DNA of 64,000 bases. Source: Ptychodera flava. Its lineage: Eukaryota; Hemichordata; Enteropneusta; Ptychoderidae. Where the stretch lies: positions 11,869,861 to 11,933,860 of the forward strand of contig NC_091931.1 in the NCBI RefSeq assembly GCF_041260155.1. Reading direction: 5' to 3'. Shown here piece by piece: positions 51,404 to 64,000 of the stretch; position 1 is the first letter of the stretch; each line of letters starts with the position of its first letter. The notes under the pieces are model-generated. The model was given only the letters and a program-made list of their open reading frames with translations, was not told where the DNA came from and made no database searches. The translations under genes and the position numbers were made by a program.

Positions 51404-53202
51404 GGGAGCGTTCAGTTATTATGGCCGGGGTTGGGCCGGCAATATCCGGGGGGGGGGGGTTCACTTCAAATTTGAAAACAGCAAAGGGGGGGGGGGTCAT
51501 GTGTTTTTCAAACAGCTCAGAGGGGGGGGGGGTCACTTAATTTTCATAAGTATCCGTCCCGTCAAAAAGCAGTTTCAGTGTTCATAAATATTCTTGGAGA
51601 TAAAAATGATTCGTTGCATGATTTCATTCTCTGCAGTTATTCACCTGTAAATCTGAACAAAAGTATAATTATCTGTCACATGAACATCTTGACTTGACAA
51701 CTCTGAGGCTTGTCTTATTGTAATTCAAGCTCACTGAACTGAGGGCAATGAACAATTCCTATTACTTACATATTAGAGATATAGCAAGTTTTGTCAGGGA
51801 AATTATTTAACAGTTACCTGTACTGAGACTACTAGTACCATGAAAAGTTAAATAATACTTTTAGGTGAAATTCCAATATCATAATCGTTGTCCACATCTG
51901 AACTTTTAAATACCCTATTTGAATCAAGTACATTTGTATCAATTATCAAACACCTATAAAAGCACAAATTAATTTAGTTTAGCATTGTAAAAAAATTATT
52001 CTTAGTTTTTTCATAGACTCCAATGTATAGTGAATCAACATGTCGGTGAAATTCCAAAATCAAATTTCTTGCACACATATCAACCTTTAACCATCCTAGG
52101 CTAACTAAGTACTTTAAAATGAATTATCGAATGTCTCTAAATACACAGATTTTGATGGTTTTGTATTGGAAAAAAATTATTCATATTTTCCTCATAGACT
52201 CCCATGTACAGTGAATCTACATTTTGGTATAATTCCAAAATCCAATTTCTGGCAAACACATCCATTTGTTACCACCCTAATCTAATCTAGTACATTGATA
52301 TCAATAATCGAGAGTACATAAATACATTGGTTTACCTATTTTTGTATCGGAAAAAAATTATTCATACTTTCCTCATAGACTCCCATGTATAGTGGATGAA
52401 CATTTTCAGTGAAATTCCATAATCAGATTTCTTGTACACATAATATGCACATTTAACCATCATATTCTAATCAACTACAATTATGTTAATTATTGAACGT
52501 CTGCATATGCACAAGTATACCAAGTTTTTCATGGGAAAAATTTTTTTTACAATTTTATCATTGACTCCCATGTATAGTGGATGAGCATTTTTGGTGAAAT
52601 TCTAAGGTCAAACTTTTTGTCCGCATGCCAGTTGTAACAACCCTATTTCATTTAAGTACATTTATGTAAATTATCAAATATCTATAAATGCATAGATATA
52701 GTTTTGCATTGAAAAAGTACTACATAGATTTCTCATACATGTATGAGAAAATATATGTATACCATGTATAGTGAATCAACATTATCAACAGCTGATTTTT
52801 AATTAAACCAAATATCAAAATTTTGTACACACACGCTTGCGCAAAAATATTGCGTTCCACCAGTAATTTCTGTCCAAACCCTTTGAGGGCTAATTTCAAA
52901 ATTATAAGCAAGTCAGAAGGGGAAATCTGAGCATCAACACCTTTTGAGTTTGTAAGGAAGGTCATTTGAAGAAATCTAAGCTCTTTTTGGTGGATTGTAT
53001 CGCTCCATACCCCGAGGTGTTTGTGTGTGCAACTTTACTCAAGCAATGGGGGGGGGGGGGTGTGTCATGAATTTTTTGTCATCTTGAAAAGGGGGGGGGG
53101 GTAATCAATTTTTGGTACAATGGGCAGGGGGTTCACTTATTTTGACTGATGTGCAGGAAGAATTTGCCGGCCCATCCCCGGCCATAATAACTGAACGCTC
53201 CC
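51404..53202. mobile_element. 1.8-kb TIR element, TAA target duplication
   Basis: The left end GGGAGCGTTCAGTTATTATG then GCCGGGG matches the complement of the right end over about 40 bp (GCCGGCCCATCCCCGGCCAT...CTGAACGCTCCC). TAA flanks both ends (51401-51403, 53203-53205), again a TWA target as in PIF/Harbinger. Subterminal G8-10 runs followed by TCA (about 51450, 51486, 51520) mirror similar runs at the right (53047, 53090, 53125). The interior is a tandem repeat of about 181-194 bp. It encodes no transposase. Confidence 0.85.
51790..52800. repeat. Tandem repeat, about 182-bp unit, inside TIR element
   Basis: Five or six diverged copies marked by CATAGACTCCCATGTATAGTG at about 52012, 52193, 52374, 52559 and 52760 (spacing 181, 181, 185, about 194). 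A first, more diverged copy starts near 51830. Each also has a GTGAAATTCCAAAATC block and an AATTATC block. Confidence 0.85.
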
Positions 53203-53529
53203 TAAATGCCCTAAATTCTCGTAAATGCCATATTAACTCAATGCTTTTTTGCGATATCTTCAAATGGTCTGGTCGGGTGCCCCAGAAAATTTCACCATAA
53301 ACGAAATCATCCTCGCAAATTCAGCAAGGGTCGCTTATTGACTCACCGGGACCGCGGGGGTGGGGGTGGGGGGTGGGGGTGGGTGGCAAACACCGCAAAA
53401 CTAAGGTAGACACATCCAGCACGCACATAGACAATAAAAAATTTGCAGACAAGTTGACGAAACATGCCAGGTATATTGAACATACTGTGATATTATATTG
53501 ATGAAAGCCATTCAGCATTGCCACATCGG

Positions 53530-53990
53530 CTTATTAAAGGTTTGCATATTTAATGGAGTTTGCCAATTAGAAACAAAATATTGAAAGGACATGACCATAG
53601 TTGATGAAATTTACTATAAATGATGATGTAATATTGTAACAGTTGTGAAGGACATGTAGCATTTCACGTCTGCTCATTACTAATTTGCATATTTAATAAT
53701 CTGTACCTATTATTGAAATTTAATTAGAAGGAGTTGTTTAAGGAAATTTACGATGTATTTCTATGAGACACTATTATTGTAGTAGTGAAAGACATTTTAC
53801 ATTTGCACGTTATTTGCATATTTAATTAAGATTAATAATTTGGCATGTAAAGTTTGAAGGACGACCAAACTTGCTACATAAAGTAATATGCAATGATACT
53901 GATAATGATAATGACATAATTCAATGATAATTCAGCTATTCACTAATTTGTTTACTTAACAAATTTTTTGATTGACGACATACATGATGA
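53530..53990. repeat. Tandem repeat with TTTGCATATTTAAT core
   Basis: Three or four diverged copies of a unit of about 125-145 bp, each with TTTGCATATTTAAT, AAATTTAC(T/G)AT and AGTGAAGGACAT-like blocks. Related to the array at 40044-40600. Confidence 0.65.
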
Positions 53991-54118
53991 ATCTTGCTAG
54001 TAATGATGATTATAAAAAAATTAATGAAGTTGCAAACTAGTGAAATGACGTCAGAAAAATGTGTCAATTTACAGAAAACTGCAACATGTGCTGAAAAGCG
54101 GAAGCATTTGTCGTTCAT

Positions 54119-54148
54119 ATCTGGTTATGTGCTTACACATAACCAGAT
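54119..54148. repeat. Perfect short hairpin
   Basis: ATCTGGTTATGTG, loop CTTA, and the exact complement CACATAACCAGAT. It sits 5 bp left of the TIR element at 54154. Confidence 0.9.
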
Positions 54149-54153
54149 GTGTT

Positions 54154-54422
54154 AAAGCCACCGACTCATTGATTAATGAAAGTAAACCAGCATGGGGCAG
54201 CCGCTGTCTGGACTGAGAGATAAACAGTTGACTAGACTTGATCTACAATATCACTATTTCTTTTACAAAATTAATTTCAGCTAAGAGTTCAAGAGGTGAA
54301 GGTATTCTCAACAGAAACTAACTGAAAAAGCAATACAATGTAGATCAAGTGTATCTCTCAGTCTAGACAGAGCGGCTGCCCCATGCTGGTTTACTGTAAT
54401 TAATCAATGAGTCGGTGGCTTT
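54154..54422. mobile_element. MITE with about 68-bp TIRs
   Basis: AAAGCCACCGACTCATTGAT...GGGGCAGCCGCTGTCT..GAGAGATA pairs with TATCTCTCAGTC..GCGGCTGCCCC...GAGTCGGTGGCTTT. A second inner pair is ACTTGATCTAC / GTAGATCAAGT. 269 bp, non-coding. No target duplication was resolved. Confidence 0.85.
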
Positions 54423-55221
54423 GAAATGTGTCGTGATACCCAAGCTTATCGTTTGTTTTGTACGTGGATTGCGTCTGTCTCATACGCAGAGTTGCGATAC
54501 CTAGGTGAAACGCACTGTAAGTATAATTCATCCACATTCAGTCATTTTCACAAAGTATTGATGAGCAAAAGAGAGAGCAACTTTGATGCATCACGAAGCG
54601 TTTTTTTTTTCAAACAATGTTAATGTTTCATGTATCATAACTATGAAATTGATATATTTCTCCGACTAAGGCCGTGTCTGTATGAGTACAGAGGTTGTCA
54701 TTGCGCCAGAGAACATAAACAAGAGGTCAAGGTGACTCATACTTTGAATATGGTAATGTGAAAATTAAAAAAAACAAGCACGATCCTGTGACCTGTTATG
54801 ATAGTTTTGTTAATACCTGATACAGAGTTTCGTACGAGCTTCTCCCGGACTATTTAATTTTATTGTTTAATTAGGAACATAGTATTGCCCATGGGCCTAG
54901 ATCTGTTTGACATTACGGGGTGACGAGCGGAGGGCGATGACGTGATTTAACACTGATTTATACGCTATCTTTTGCTGGTAGACTAAATGTGTATAAGACC
55001 GCTATTTTTGACGTGTACTGGATTAGTGTCCGCATCATTTCTACATTCATTTGGAACGCATAGGTCCACACCGTGAAGGTGCTACGTCTTTTTTTTCGGA
55101 ATTTCGAGCACAGGTTTTTAGGAAGGCCTTGTTGGCTTATTCGAGCTAACACCGGCGTAACAAAGGGATTATAAAGAAACCAGTAGACCTGCCCGCAGAA
55201 TTTGCCACGGCACAAGGGAAA

Positions 55222-56226
55222 ATGAAAGACGTGCAGACTGACAACAGTGAGCTGACGCAATTGTTTCCCCAGGAGAGTGAATCAACCGACAAATATCGAG
55301 GGTGTAGTTCCATCAGTAAGTCGGGCCTGGGTGTCTCGCTGGCCGCCTTATCTGGTGTACTGTATGGCCTAGTGACAATACTCGTTGTCCTCACCCAAAA
55401 TGGTGGTGCAGCCACTGCACAAGTAACGCTCATTCAGAACATTGTCTGCATTGTGTTCACTATTCCAGTGATAGCGTATTTCAGGTATCCATTCTTCAAG
55501 TACAGCAACAGAGAAAGGATTTTATTGGTGGTGAACTCAGTAGTAGAAACCGCCGGACGAATCACCCTGTATTACGCATTTAGGTTTGGCCTTGCTGGGA
55601 ATGTTACATCCATTACGTATGGAATCCTACCGATACTGACAGCTCTACTTGCGTGTGTTTATAATCGGGAACGATGGAAAAGAGTGGACGCAATTAACAG
55701 CGTTTTTAATATAGCTGGTATTATTCTCATTGCTGGACCATTGTTTACAACAAATGAAACCTCGGAAGAAGAGAAGAACGCTGCTCTGTCTATATCGCTC
55801 AGCATCGCCACTGCAGTGTTATTTGCAGTTTCAGCTGTAGCGATTCACTCCATGCCAGGCGTGCGGGTCTTCGTCATCCTGTTCTACGTCGGTGCCGTCG
55901 GTGTCGTGGTTACTATTCCGATGCTGTTCTTGGGCACTTCGGTCACCTGGCATCTGGGTACCATATGCTGGGTGTACCTGCTGTTGGAAGCAGTGTGTTA
56001 TCTTTTAGCCTCGATAGCTGCCATGTTTGCTCTTCATAGAGAAAACGCAGCCACAGTCATACTTCTTATAAACATTCAGATTTGCGTAGCCTACATTGGT
56101 GATGTTTTCGTTTTCGGAAAAACCGTGAAGCCCTTGGAAATAGTAGGAAGCGTTCTCATCATAACTAGTTCAGCGATAGTCGCCCTTTACACCTGTTGGA
56201 TAAACAGACGAAACACCGACAGATGA
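55222..56226 (+). CDS. SLC35G/EamA-type membrane transporter, single exon
   Basis: A 334-codon open frame from ATG at 55222 to TGA at 56226. The N-terminal about 33 residues are hydrophilic and cytosolic-like. Two EamA-type halves follow, with about ten hydrophobic helices (first at about 37-58, last at about 306-325). Features seen are SLAALSGVLYGLVTI in helix 1, YYAFRFGLAGNVTSITYGIL in the helix 3-4 region, LPILTALLACVYNRERWKRV, and in the second half NAATVILLINIQICVAYIGD followed by VFGKTVKPLEIVGSVLIITS. The paired repeat and the [NA]-rich ends of helices 4 and 9 are typical of drug/metabolite transporters. The SLC35G group is mostly intronless, as here. The substrate is unknown; Golgi or plasma-membrane location is inference. 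Confidence 0.85.
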   Translation: MKDVQTDNSELTQLFPQESESTDKYRGCSSISKSGLGVSLAALSGVLYGLVTILVVLTQNGGAATAQVTLIQNIVCIVFTIPVIAYFRYPFFKYSNRERILLVVNSVVETAGRITLYYAFRFGLAGNVTSITYGILPILTALLACVYNRERWKRVDAINSVFNIAGIILIAGPLFTTNETSEEEKNAALSISLSIATAVLFAVSAVAIHSMPGVRVFVILFYVGAVGVVVTIPMLFLGTSVTWHLGTICWVYLLLEAVCYLLASIAAMFALHRENAATVILLINIQICVAYIGDVFVFGKTVKPLEIVGSVLIITSSAIVALYTCWINRRNTDR

Positions 56227-58022
<1,796 letters not shown>

Positions 58023-58346
58023 CAGAGAACTGATATTATCATAAACCTTGAGCCCCGTTTATGTGTAACGCTATAGAAAAAAACGCCCTCACTTTTGTGT
58101 AATAAGTTGGCGTATCACGCCCAGGCACTTTGTCTAAATATGGACATTCACGCGCAGTTCTAAGCTACTTTACAACGCTACGCAGAGAACTGATATTATC
58201 ATAAACCTTGAGCCCCGTTTATGTGTAACGCTATGGAAAAAAAACGCCCTCACTTTTGTGTAATAAGTTGCCGTATGTTCACGCCCAGGCACTTTGTCTA
58301 AATATGGACATTCACGCGCAGTTCTAAGCTACTTTACAACGCTACG
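58023..58346 (+). repeat. 160-bp tandem duplication
   Basis: Two adjacent copies (58023-58182 and 58183-58346), starting CAGAGAACTGATATTATCAT and ending TTTACAACGCTACG, with only a few substitutions and small indels. It lies directly upstream of the Crypton pseudogene, so may be its 5' region or a local duplication. Confidence 0.9.
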
Positions 58347-58440
58347 CGCGTCGCTATTTGTACACGACCCAACTTGTAAACAAATCAGCGCGAGATTCAA
58401 AAATTGCCGTCTGCGTTCTTCAGTTCTCAATCGAAACACC

Positions 58441-60700
58441 ATGGCACAATTGCAAGCTGATGAAATAATGCAGTGGTTGCAGGAAATTCCCTCAGAAAAT
58501 CTAAACAGTATCTCGTTCGGTGATATCGATGATGGCTTTGAAACGACAAACACCTGCACATCCGCGATAGGAAACGAAGACATGGATTCCGTTAACAATT
58601 TCATAAGATCAGTACCGTAAGAGCGACCGAGAGAGATGTAAGCAAAGTACGGCGATTTATCGAGACTAGGTATGATGACCATCGTGAGCTGTCTGACATC
58701 CCAGCAACTGCCCTGAATGAATACCTAGCGGCGTTTTCCATCAATATGAAAAAGATGATGGGAGTGACTACGAGCCTGATTCGACCTAAATGATAAGCAA
58801 TTCGACTTGGCTAACGGAGCACTGAAAGCAAAGCGGATGCAACTCAAAAATGCGTGGATGGGAGGAAAGCCTCAAGCATCTGAGGCAATTTCTCCTCAGG
58901 AAGAAAACGCTGTGTGGAAGTCTGGCGTTCTTGGAAAGAAGGACGGTGAAACTATCATCTTCACGCTATGGTATATCTTTACGAAGAACTTTGGACTCCG
59001 CGGTCGCGACGAACATAAAAAACTGACCTTCGGCGATGTAAGACTATACAGAGAGACAACTCTTGACTCTTGTTCCTGGAATTTCGCGAGCGTGATACGA
59101 AGACTCGAGACGGAAAGTAGGCATATATAGACTATCGCTGCGCCCCCTCCCCCCTCCCCAACCCCGCGTGTTTGAAGCTCCCGGAAGTGACCGTGACCCG
59201 ATTTCGATCTACCGCGAGTTCATTCGGAGTCTCGGAGACCCATTGACGCGTGCAACGACGATAGTCCGTTTTATATTCAACCAATTCCGTCTCATTAGAT
59301 CAAATCTTTGCTGTGGTTTTATCCGCGACCGATGGGTAAAAACAAGCTAGGATCTTTCATGCAACGGGCTGCAAAAGTTACACCCGTGGCCACTTTAGTG
59401 TTGATCAAGCCTGTCTGGTGCAAGCAGAAATTCTGTCTGCAGAAGGGTGATAAAACGGTTACTTTACCCTGTATCAGTGGTGATAATGATCCTACTATCG
59501 GTACCCCATGGACACGCCGATTAGCCTGAAATTAGGGAGTGATTATAAAATACACTGTATACAAATGATGTTGACCACAGCATTTGCGCTATCAGTATTT
59601 AGTTTCAGGTAAAACTCATGTGTTTCAAATGCAGTCAGTGTTACAGAACATCACACATTTTGTGTCGATTTCAATATTGCATTGAATGAATACCAACGAT
59701 ACTACAGCGTGTATCGCAAGTGTCGTGTTCAGACTTTGTTCAGACGCGGGAATTGAGAAAATGCCACTGAGAAAATGTTAGCAATTAAATTACAGACATC
59801 GCCCGTCTTGACTGCAAAACTTTCGAAATAAACATTCACTTGCACTAAGCCATGTTTCTTTCCTACAAACCGTGAATAAATGTACCCCAATTTCACTTGG
59901 TAAGAGAGAAAAGGTAAGAGTAAAGAACAGTCGGGGTAGCATCTTACATGTACATGTATTCACATGTGTATAACCATATGAACGACACTTTTCTCATTCC
60001 GGTTGAAGGGAACCTGTCCTGATATATGTACATCTCTACCAAACTTTTCTGGCTCCCTCCACGCTTATCTTAAAACGGTCGCTTGCTTATTTTTTGTAGC
60101 TCCTTGTGGTACCTCGCTAGATGCCAAATTGCCACCACAATGTCTTATATTTTGAACAATCAAGCTGCCGTATGATATTCACGACCGTTGTTATTGATGT
60201 TCATTGTCGGAGGGCAGACTTACAGCGTGTCTACAGTGCAGTGTTGTGATCGATTTGAATTGGGTAGGCGAGACATTTTAGTAGAACGTTATCTCAATCC
60301 TAACAGTGGGGTGCCAATAGTGAACCTTACATTTATTACACCGACCACCACTTTGTTTCGTTTATACAAACAGAATTTCTGCTTGCACCAGACAGGCTTA
60401 ATCAACACTGAAGTGGCCACGGGTGTATGTCATTTGCTAGACGCAAAACAAACCATCCCGTTCGCAAAACAACAGTGCAAACCTATAAGCAAAGCCGGTG
60501 TTCCGTCTCAGCAGATCATTAAGATCACTGGCCATAAAAATGTGTCGAGTCTTCAGCATTATGACACCGTCTCCATCGATGACAACCACCGTATTTCAGG
60601 CATTCTAACCAATGTCGCCAATCAGCAGAGTTACACCTCTGAGCCTGCCACGGCGACAGGCGTGAATACGGAATGCCCAATGAAACACATCGCAAATTCA
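58441..60700 (+). pseudogene. Crypton-type tyrosine recombinase pseudogene
   Basis: Fragments in several frames line up with the DUF3504/Crypton recombinase order: VRRFIETRYDD..PATALNEYLAAFSINMKK with a DGSDYEPDS block after a frameshift near 58750; ALKAKRMQLKNAWMGGKPQA; TLWYIFTKNFGLRGRDEHKK (first catalytic Arg); EFRERDTKTRDGK in another frame near 59075; FEAPGSDRDPISIYREFIRS; GKNKLGSFMQRAAK. After an inserted TIR element come NHPVRKT (HxxR, 60451-60471), KAGVPSQQIIKITGHKNVSS (GHK) and the Tyr in LQHYD (about 60551-60565). At least four frameshifts, one or more small deletions and an insertion show it is dead. The family is domesticated in some genes (KCTD1, ZMYM), but the damage here argues against a host role. 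Confidence 0.8.
59381..60425. mobile_element. TA-flanked TIR element inside Crypton
   Basis: The left end CACCCGTGGCCACTTTAGTG continues with TTGATCAAGCCTGTCTGG, and pairs with the right end over about 60 bp at high identity and weakly over about 120 bp. It is flanked by TA on both sides (59379-59380, 60426-60427). Joining the flanks at one TA puts the Crypton HxxR block directly after GSFMQRAAKV in one frame, which confirms the insertion point. 1045 bp; no transposase frame. The TA duplication suggests a Tc1/mariner-type non-autonomous element. Confidence 0.85.
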
Positions 60701-60799
60701 CCGATCGCGAAGAGGCCACTCTCCCAGCGCCACTATGTCTTGTTGCATTGTTATGTCGCCCTCTCGTGTCGGCTCTTTACTCAGTTGTTATGCGCATGC

Positions 60800-60803
<4 letters not shown>

Positions 60804-60838
<35 letters not shown>
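60804..60838 (+). repeat. (TC)n microsatellite
   Basis: About 17 TC units just beyond the Crypton fragment. Leu-Ser and Arg-Glu open frames across it are artefacts. Confidence 0.95.
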
Positions 60839-60840
<2 letters not shown>

Positions 60841-61185
60841 CGCATCGCAATGTTGTATACTTTGTGTTAGTCTTGTACCAGTCGTAATAAAGTTCGACGT
60901 TTATCTCCGACATCCTGTGTCTGGTTGTGGTCTTGACCTGATGGTTAAACAGGGATTGTCTCCCCACTGGCGCAGCTGTAACCGAAGACAGAAAACGCGC
61001 CCGCCAATGCACATACGATAATGAATAACTGTACATTTAACATTACGCTCGCACCGAGTCAAGAGAAGCCGTCCATTCGTCATCGAATCTAACAGTGATA
61101 ATGATTTAGTATTTTGACTGTTGCATTTGTTTTTCGATTTTTGATGGTTTTGCTGACGTTGCACGTTGACAAAGTCCGTGTCGTT

Positions 61186-62187
61186 CCCGGTGGTGGCAGT
61201 CCCCGGGTTGGTGGGTACCCATGCGCGTTACCAAATTCACGGAAAAGGGGGTGTTTTTCCTCAGTCATCTCGGAGATTCTAGGTCCGTGAAATCGAGAAA
61301 AAGGGGTACTTTTCAGAGTAACCTCCGAGATAAGGGGTACTTCTTTCATAATCTCCCTAGGACACTAAATCTGGTCTGGTCTCACTCACAAAGAAAATGA
61401 AAAACAGTACCGTACGTTTATATGTACATATGACGTATAAATGCCCATCACTTAGGGTCCATCCCCCCCTCCCATGTGAAGTCCATGTGAAAGAAAAAAA
61501 GTCTTTCATCCTAGGTAGAATCCACAGGATTAGGAAAGGAGTTTCTACAATAGAATATAAGAGACCGTTGTCTTAACTCCAAGGTTGCAGAAAATGTCGT
61601 CATCACTGTTCGAGAACGATGGGTCCAAATACATGTACTGCAGAGGTGAAGTTAGAGAGTTTATGTTCAGCGATATAATAATGAAAATTACATTACATGT
61701 AGAAGATAAGCTGTATGAGCTGGCTACGCCAGATGAACTTAAACTAAAAGAATTTGTGAAAGACATAAATGCAAAATCCAGAAAAAAGACTGACAATTCG
61801 TGAAGAATAAGCAAAGAATCCTAGAAACACGAGGGACAGTAGATGATGGGAGGTGTATTGTCACACAGGAGCCAGCAGAGAACTCCAGATCCAAACGGAT
61901 AAGGAAGATGATTGTGTATGAATGTGACTAAAATCAGATGAGGACAAACATTAATGACGTATGTACATGTATACAAAGTCAACCTCCAGGGTCAACCCTG
62001 GAAGTCAACATACTAATTTTCTAGATTTCGTAAATAAGGGTATGTTTTTTACAGCTAATTTCTCCCAGATTTGCCACAAATAGGGGGGGGGGGGTGGTTT
62101 CTCAGAAATATTCTAGGAAAGGGGGTACTTTTTAAACTTGGGTAACGAGCATGGGTACCCATCAACCCGGGGACTGCCACCACCGGG
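61186..62187. mobile_element. 1.0-kb TIR element, perfect 8-bp target duplication
   Basis: Flanked by GTGTCGTT on both sides (61178-61185, 62188-62195). The TIRs start CCCGGTGGTGGCAGTCCCCG and extend through GGTTGrTGGGTACCCATGC to about 46 bp. Short A/T-bounded G-runs (AAGGGGGTACTTTTT type) occur several times near both ends. An 8-bp duplication suggests hAT, though other classes also make 8-bp duplications. The interior has a 69-residue open frame (61594-61803) without recognised domain. It is non-autonomous. Confidence 0.88.
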
Positions 62188-64000
62188 GTGTCGTTGCGTT
62201 CTTGTGTTTCAACTTCAAGTCTATTTCCAGTGTACGTTGCCGTGTGCATTCAGTCGTTTTAATCATCAGAAACTGCTACGTGCGCCGCAATTTTAACCTA
62301 TTAGCACTTAATGTTCATATTTGAAAAGTTCTCCTTCCCGTTTTTGTTTGTGTGTTTGCAAGTGACAGCTGTGATTGAGAATGAGTTTGTTTACATGTAA
62401 ATAGATTACTTCATACTTATATCAATGCGCAAAGTGCTTTATGCTTTCGCCGATGGAATGACATCACGTTTAATTTCGCCATGAAAAACCGCTAAATTTC
62501 GCCATAAAAAGTTAAAAGAAAAAATTTCCTGAAATATTTAGTGACAATAAGGTATATGATAATACCTTTACGACCGTGCTCGGTCGTACGGCGTACGGGC
62601 CCTCGCACGCTCGGGCCCTTCCGCCGTACAACGTTTGTCCGTAAAAAACCGTATCAGGACCGTAAAGAACAGATTATTGTTCTACAGTTCTTTCAATATT
62701 CATAAAAAATCAAATCGAAGTCTCCTTCCTGTATTATATAAAGTGTTCGTGGTGTTGCCGTAAATGAAAGGTTGCATAAAAACATTCGCACTGTTTTAAT
62801 ATCCCACCACTTCTTGTCAGTAACAAAATATGAAATCCATAATGGGACAATAGTTTCAATATTTAGTTATCTGGTCATCATGTTTCAGCAATATTACAAG
62901 TTATGTTTGTATTTTCCTTACTGAAGTAACTGAACGTCAAACTATTAGCCTTGCCACAGTGTATACAAAATGCATTGTCATTTGTTATTGTCTTACAGTC
63001 AATAACACAGGACGGTACACTCTCACATGTTGTGTTGACAATTTGAACACTGAGACTTTGTGTGGCAGGTGTTAAGGCCAAGTGATGAAGATGCATACAT
63101 TGCTACGGATGATAAGTTTGTGAAAAAGTTTACTACACTGTATACATATGACTTGCGAATCAAAGTACAGGAAATGCTTGTGCCTAAAAGAAACGTTTAG
63201 ATGATAATAGCTGGTCACCGGCACAAAAAGACTAAACGCGATGCACACAATTTTGAGGGCAGTAGCCACAATAATACACTATGAATGGATATAAACGTGT
63301 AACATAAATATTTGTAATAATGTAACAAAGTCAAAATTTCATGATAGAAACCTAATGTAATACTTGTGTACTTATATGATATGCCTATCCCGTGTATTTG
63401 TATCTTTGCGGAGTTCAGATACATGTCCTATTAATTTGCATATTAATAGAGAGATACGCCCTATTAATTTGCTCATGAAAGGAACTATCAGCGCCTATTT
63501 CTTTAAATTAAATACTCGCATATGAAAAAGGGATAACATCTGCTGTTTTGCACAGGAAAACCTGATAAGGCCTTTTGATTCGCATATTGGAATACTAGTA
63601 TTTTCGCATGGTGGCGCTCTTATCAAAACAAACCAGTGTTGCGCGTCAATGATACATGCACTCATACTTTGACTACGATATTAGGTCCGATCTCCAAAAG
63701 TGAAAGGGTTATGAAGCATAGGGGAATGTGTGTTGATAAACAAAGCACATTTGTCAATTTCACCTGCTGCCAATTCAAATTCAATCTCAAATGAAAGAGA
63801 GAGCTTCCAGGTAGATGACCGTGCACGCATGAAGACGTGCAGACGACAAGCAACAGTGCACAGTGCAATGAACGACCAGCAAATTCAAAAGAACAACTTT
63901 TAAAAATAAAATGTAATTATGATAAATGCGTTAGGAAGACAATAATAAACACAACATTTGCATGTCCTTTATCGATTTGCAAGTAAAATGAATTTTCATC
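62188..64000. other. Right end of window, no clear gene
   Basis: AT-rich. It contains a GC-rich hairpin (62586-62629). A possible minus-strand exon at about 63050-62924 codes for a Cys-rich stretch (SVQIVNTTCESVPSCVIDCK..FCIHCGKANS), followed by a GTAAGG donor; its acceptor is weak and no family was recognised. Nothing else is supported. Confidence 0.2.
62586..62629. repeat. GC-rich hairpin
   Basis: GTACGGCGTACGGGCCC and GGGCCCTTCCGCCGTAC pair around the loop TCGCACGCTC. It is a GC island in AT-rich DNA, with GTACG/CGTAC repeats just outside. Confidence 0.8.

Larger units (their letters stand above)
53203..55221. other. Intergenic region with repeats
   Basis: Holds a G-rich tract (53353-53385, alternating GGGGGT), a tandem repeat with the TTTGCATATTTAAT core (53530-53990), a short hairpin (54119-54148) and a TIR element (54154-54422). 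The last 0.8 kb is the presumed upstream region of the SLC35G-like gene. Confidence 0.4.

Noticed and set aside
60188..61021. 277-codon open frame
   Set aside because: It crosses the end of the TIR element, a frameshifted Crypton C-terminus and a (TC)n tract; only the KAGVPSQQ...HYD part is recombinase-like.

Overview
The window looks like nuclear DNA of an invertebrate animal. It is AT-rich and has split genes with canonical GT/AG introns, long (TA)n, (GA)n and (CT)n tracts, and many transposon remnants. The gene families present (NNMT/PNMT-type and JHAMT-like methyltransferases, bacterial-type PI-PLC, SLC35G-like transporter) and the mobile elements (Penelope, CR1/L2-like LINE, Crypton, TIR elements) would fit an invertebrate deuterostome such as a hemichordate or amphioxus. 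That placement is inference; the species cannot be fixed from sequence alone.

Four host genes are supported. (1) 795-10829, minus strand: a three-exon NNMT/INMT/PNMT-type methyltransferase with consistent splice phases and about 299 residues. (2) 28621-39161, plus strand: a JHAMT-like class I methyltransferase in at least four exons, whose introns are packed with repeats. (3) 47904-48749, minus strand: a single-exon PI-PLC X-domain protein with both catalytic histidines. (4) 55222-56226, plus strand: a single-exon, roughly ten-helix EamA/SLC35G-type transporter. They share no operon-like logic. The two methyltransferases are unrelated beyond the Rossmann fold, and the other two genes stand alone.

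Mobile DNA fills much of the rest. Intron 1 of gene 1 holds a 21-bp minisatellite in two inverted arms (4.5-6.4 kb). A 5'-truncated CR1/L2-like LINE lies at 13.5-14.6 kb, followed by an LTR-like stretch abutting a 550-bp foldback element (14.6-16.6 kb). Hairpin and foldback elements lie near 18.3, 20.6, 21.1, 35.3, 41.9, 50.2 and 54.1-54.4 kb. Intron 1 of gene 2 contains two fragments of a Penelope-like element in opposite orientations, bounded by (TA)n. Intron 2 of gene 2 contains a 4.75-kb TIR element with a TTA target duplication and G-tract subterminal repeats. A 1.8-kb relative with a TAA duplication is at 51.4-53.2 kb and a decayed one at 24.5-25.3 kb. A TTAA-flanked MITE (45.57-45.92 kb) has two decayed relatives. 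At 58.4-60.7 kb a Crypton tyrosine-recombinase pseudogene is interrupted by a TA-flanked TIR element, and at 61.19-62.19 kb there is a TIR element with a perfect 8-bp target duplication.

The rest is intergenic or intronic DNA without recognisable genes. No rRNA, convincing tRNA, CRISPR array or bacterial operon was seen. All homology calls rest on motif recognition by eye.
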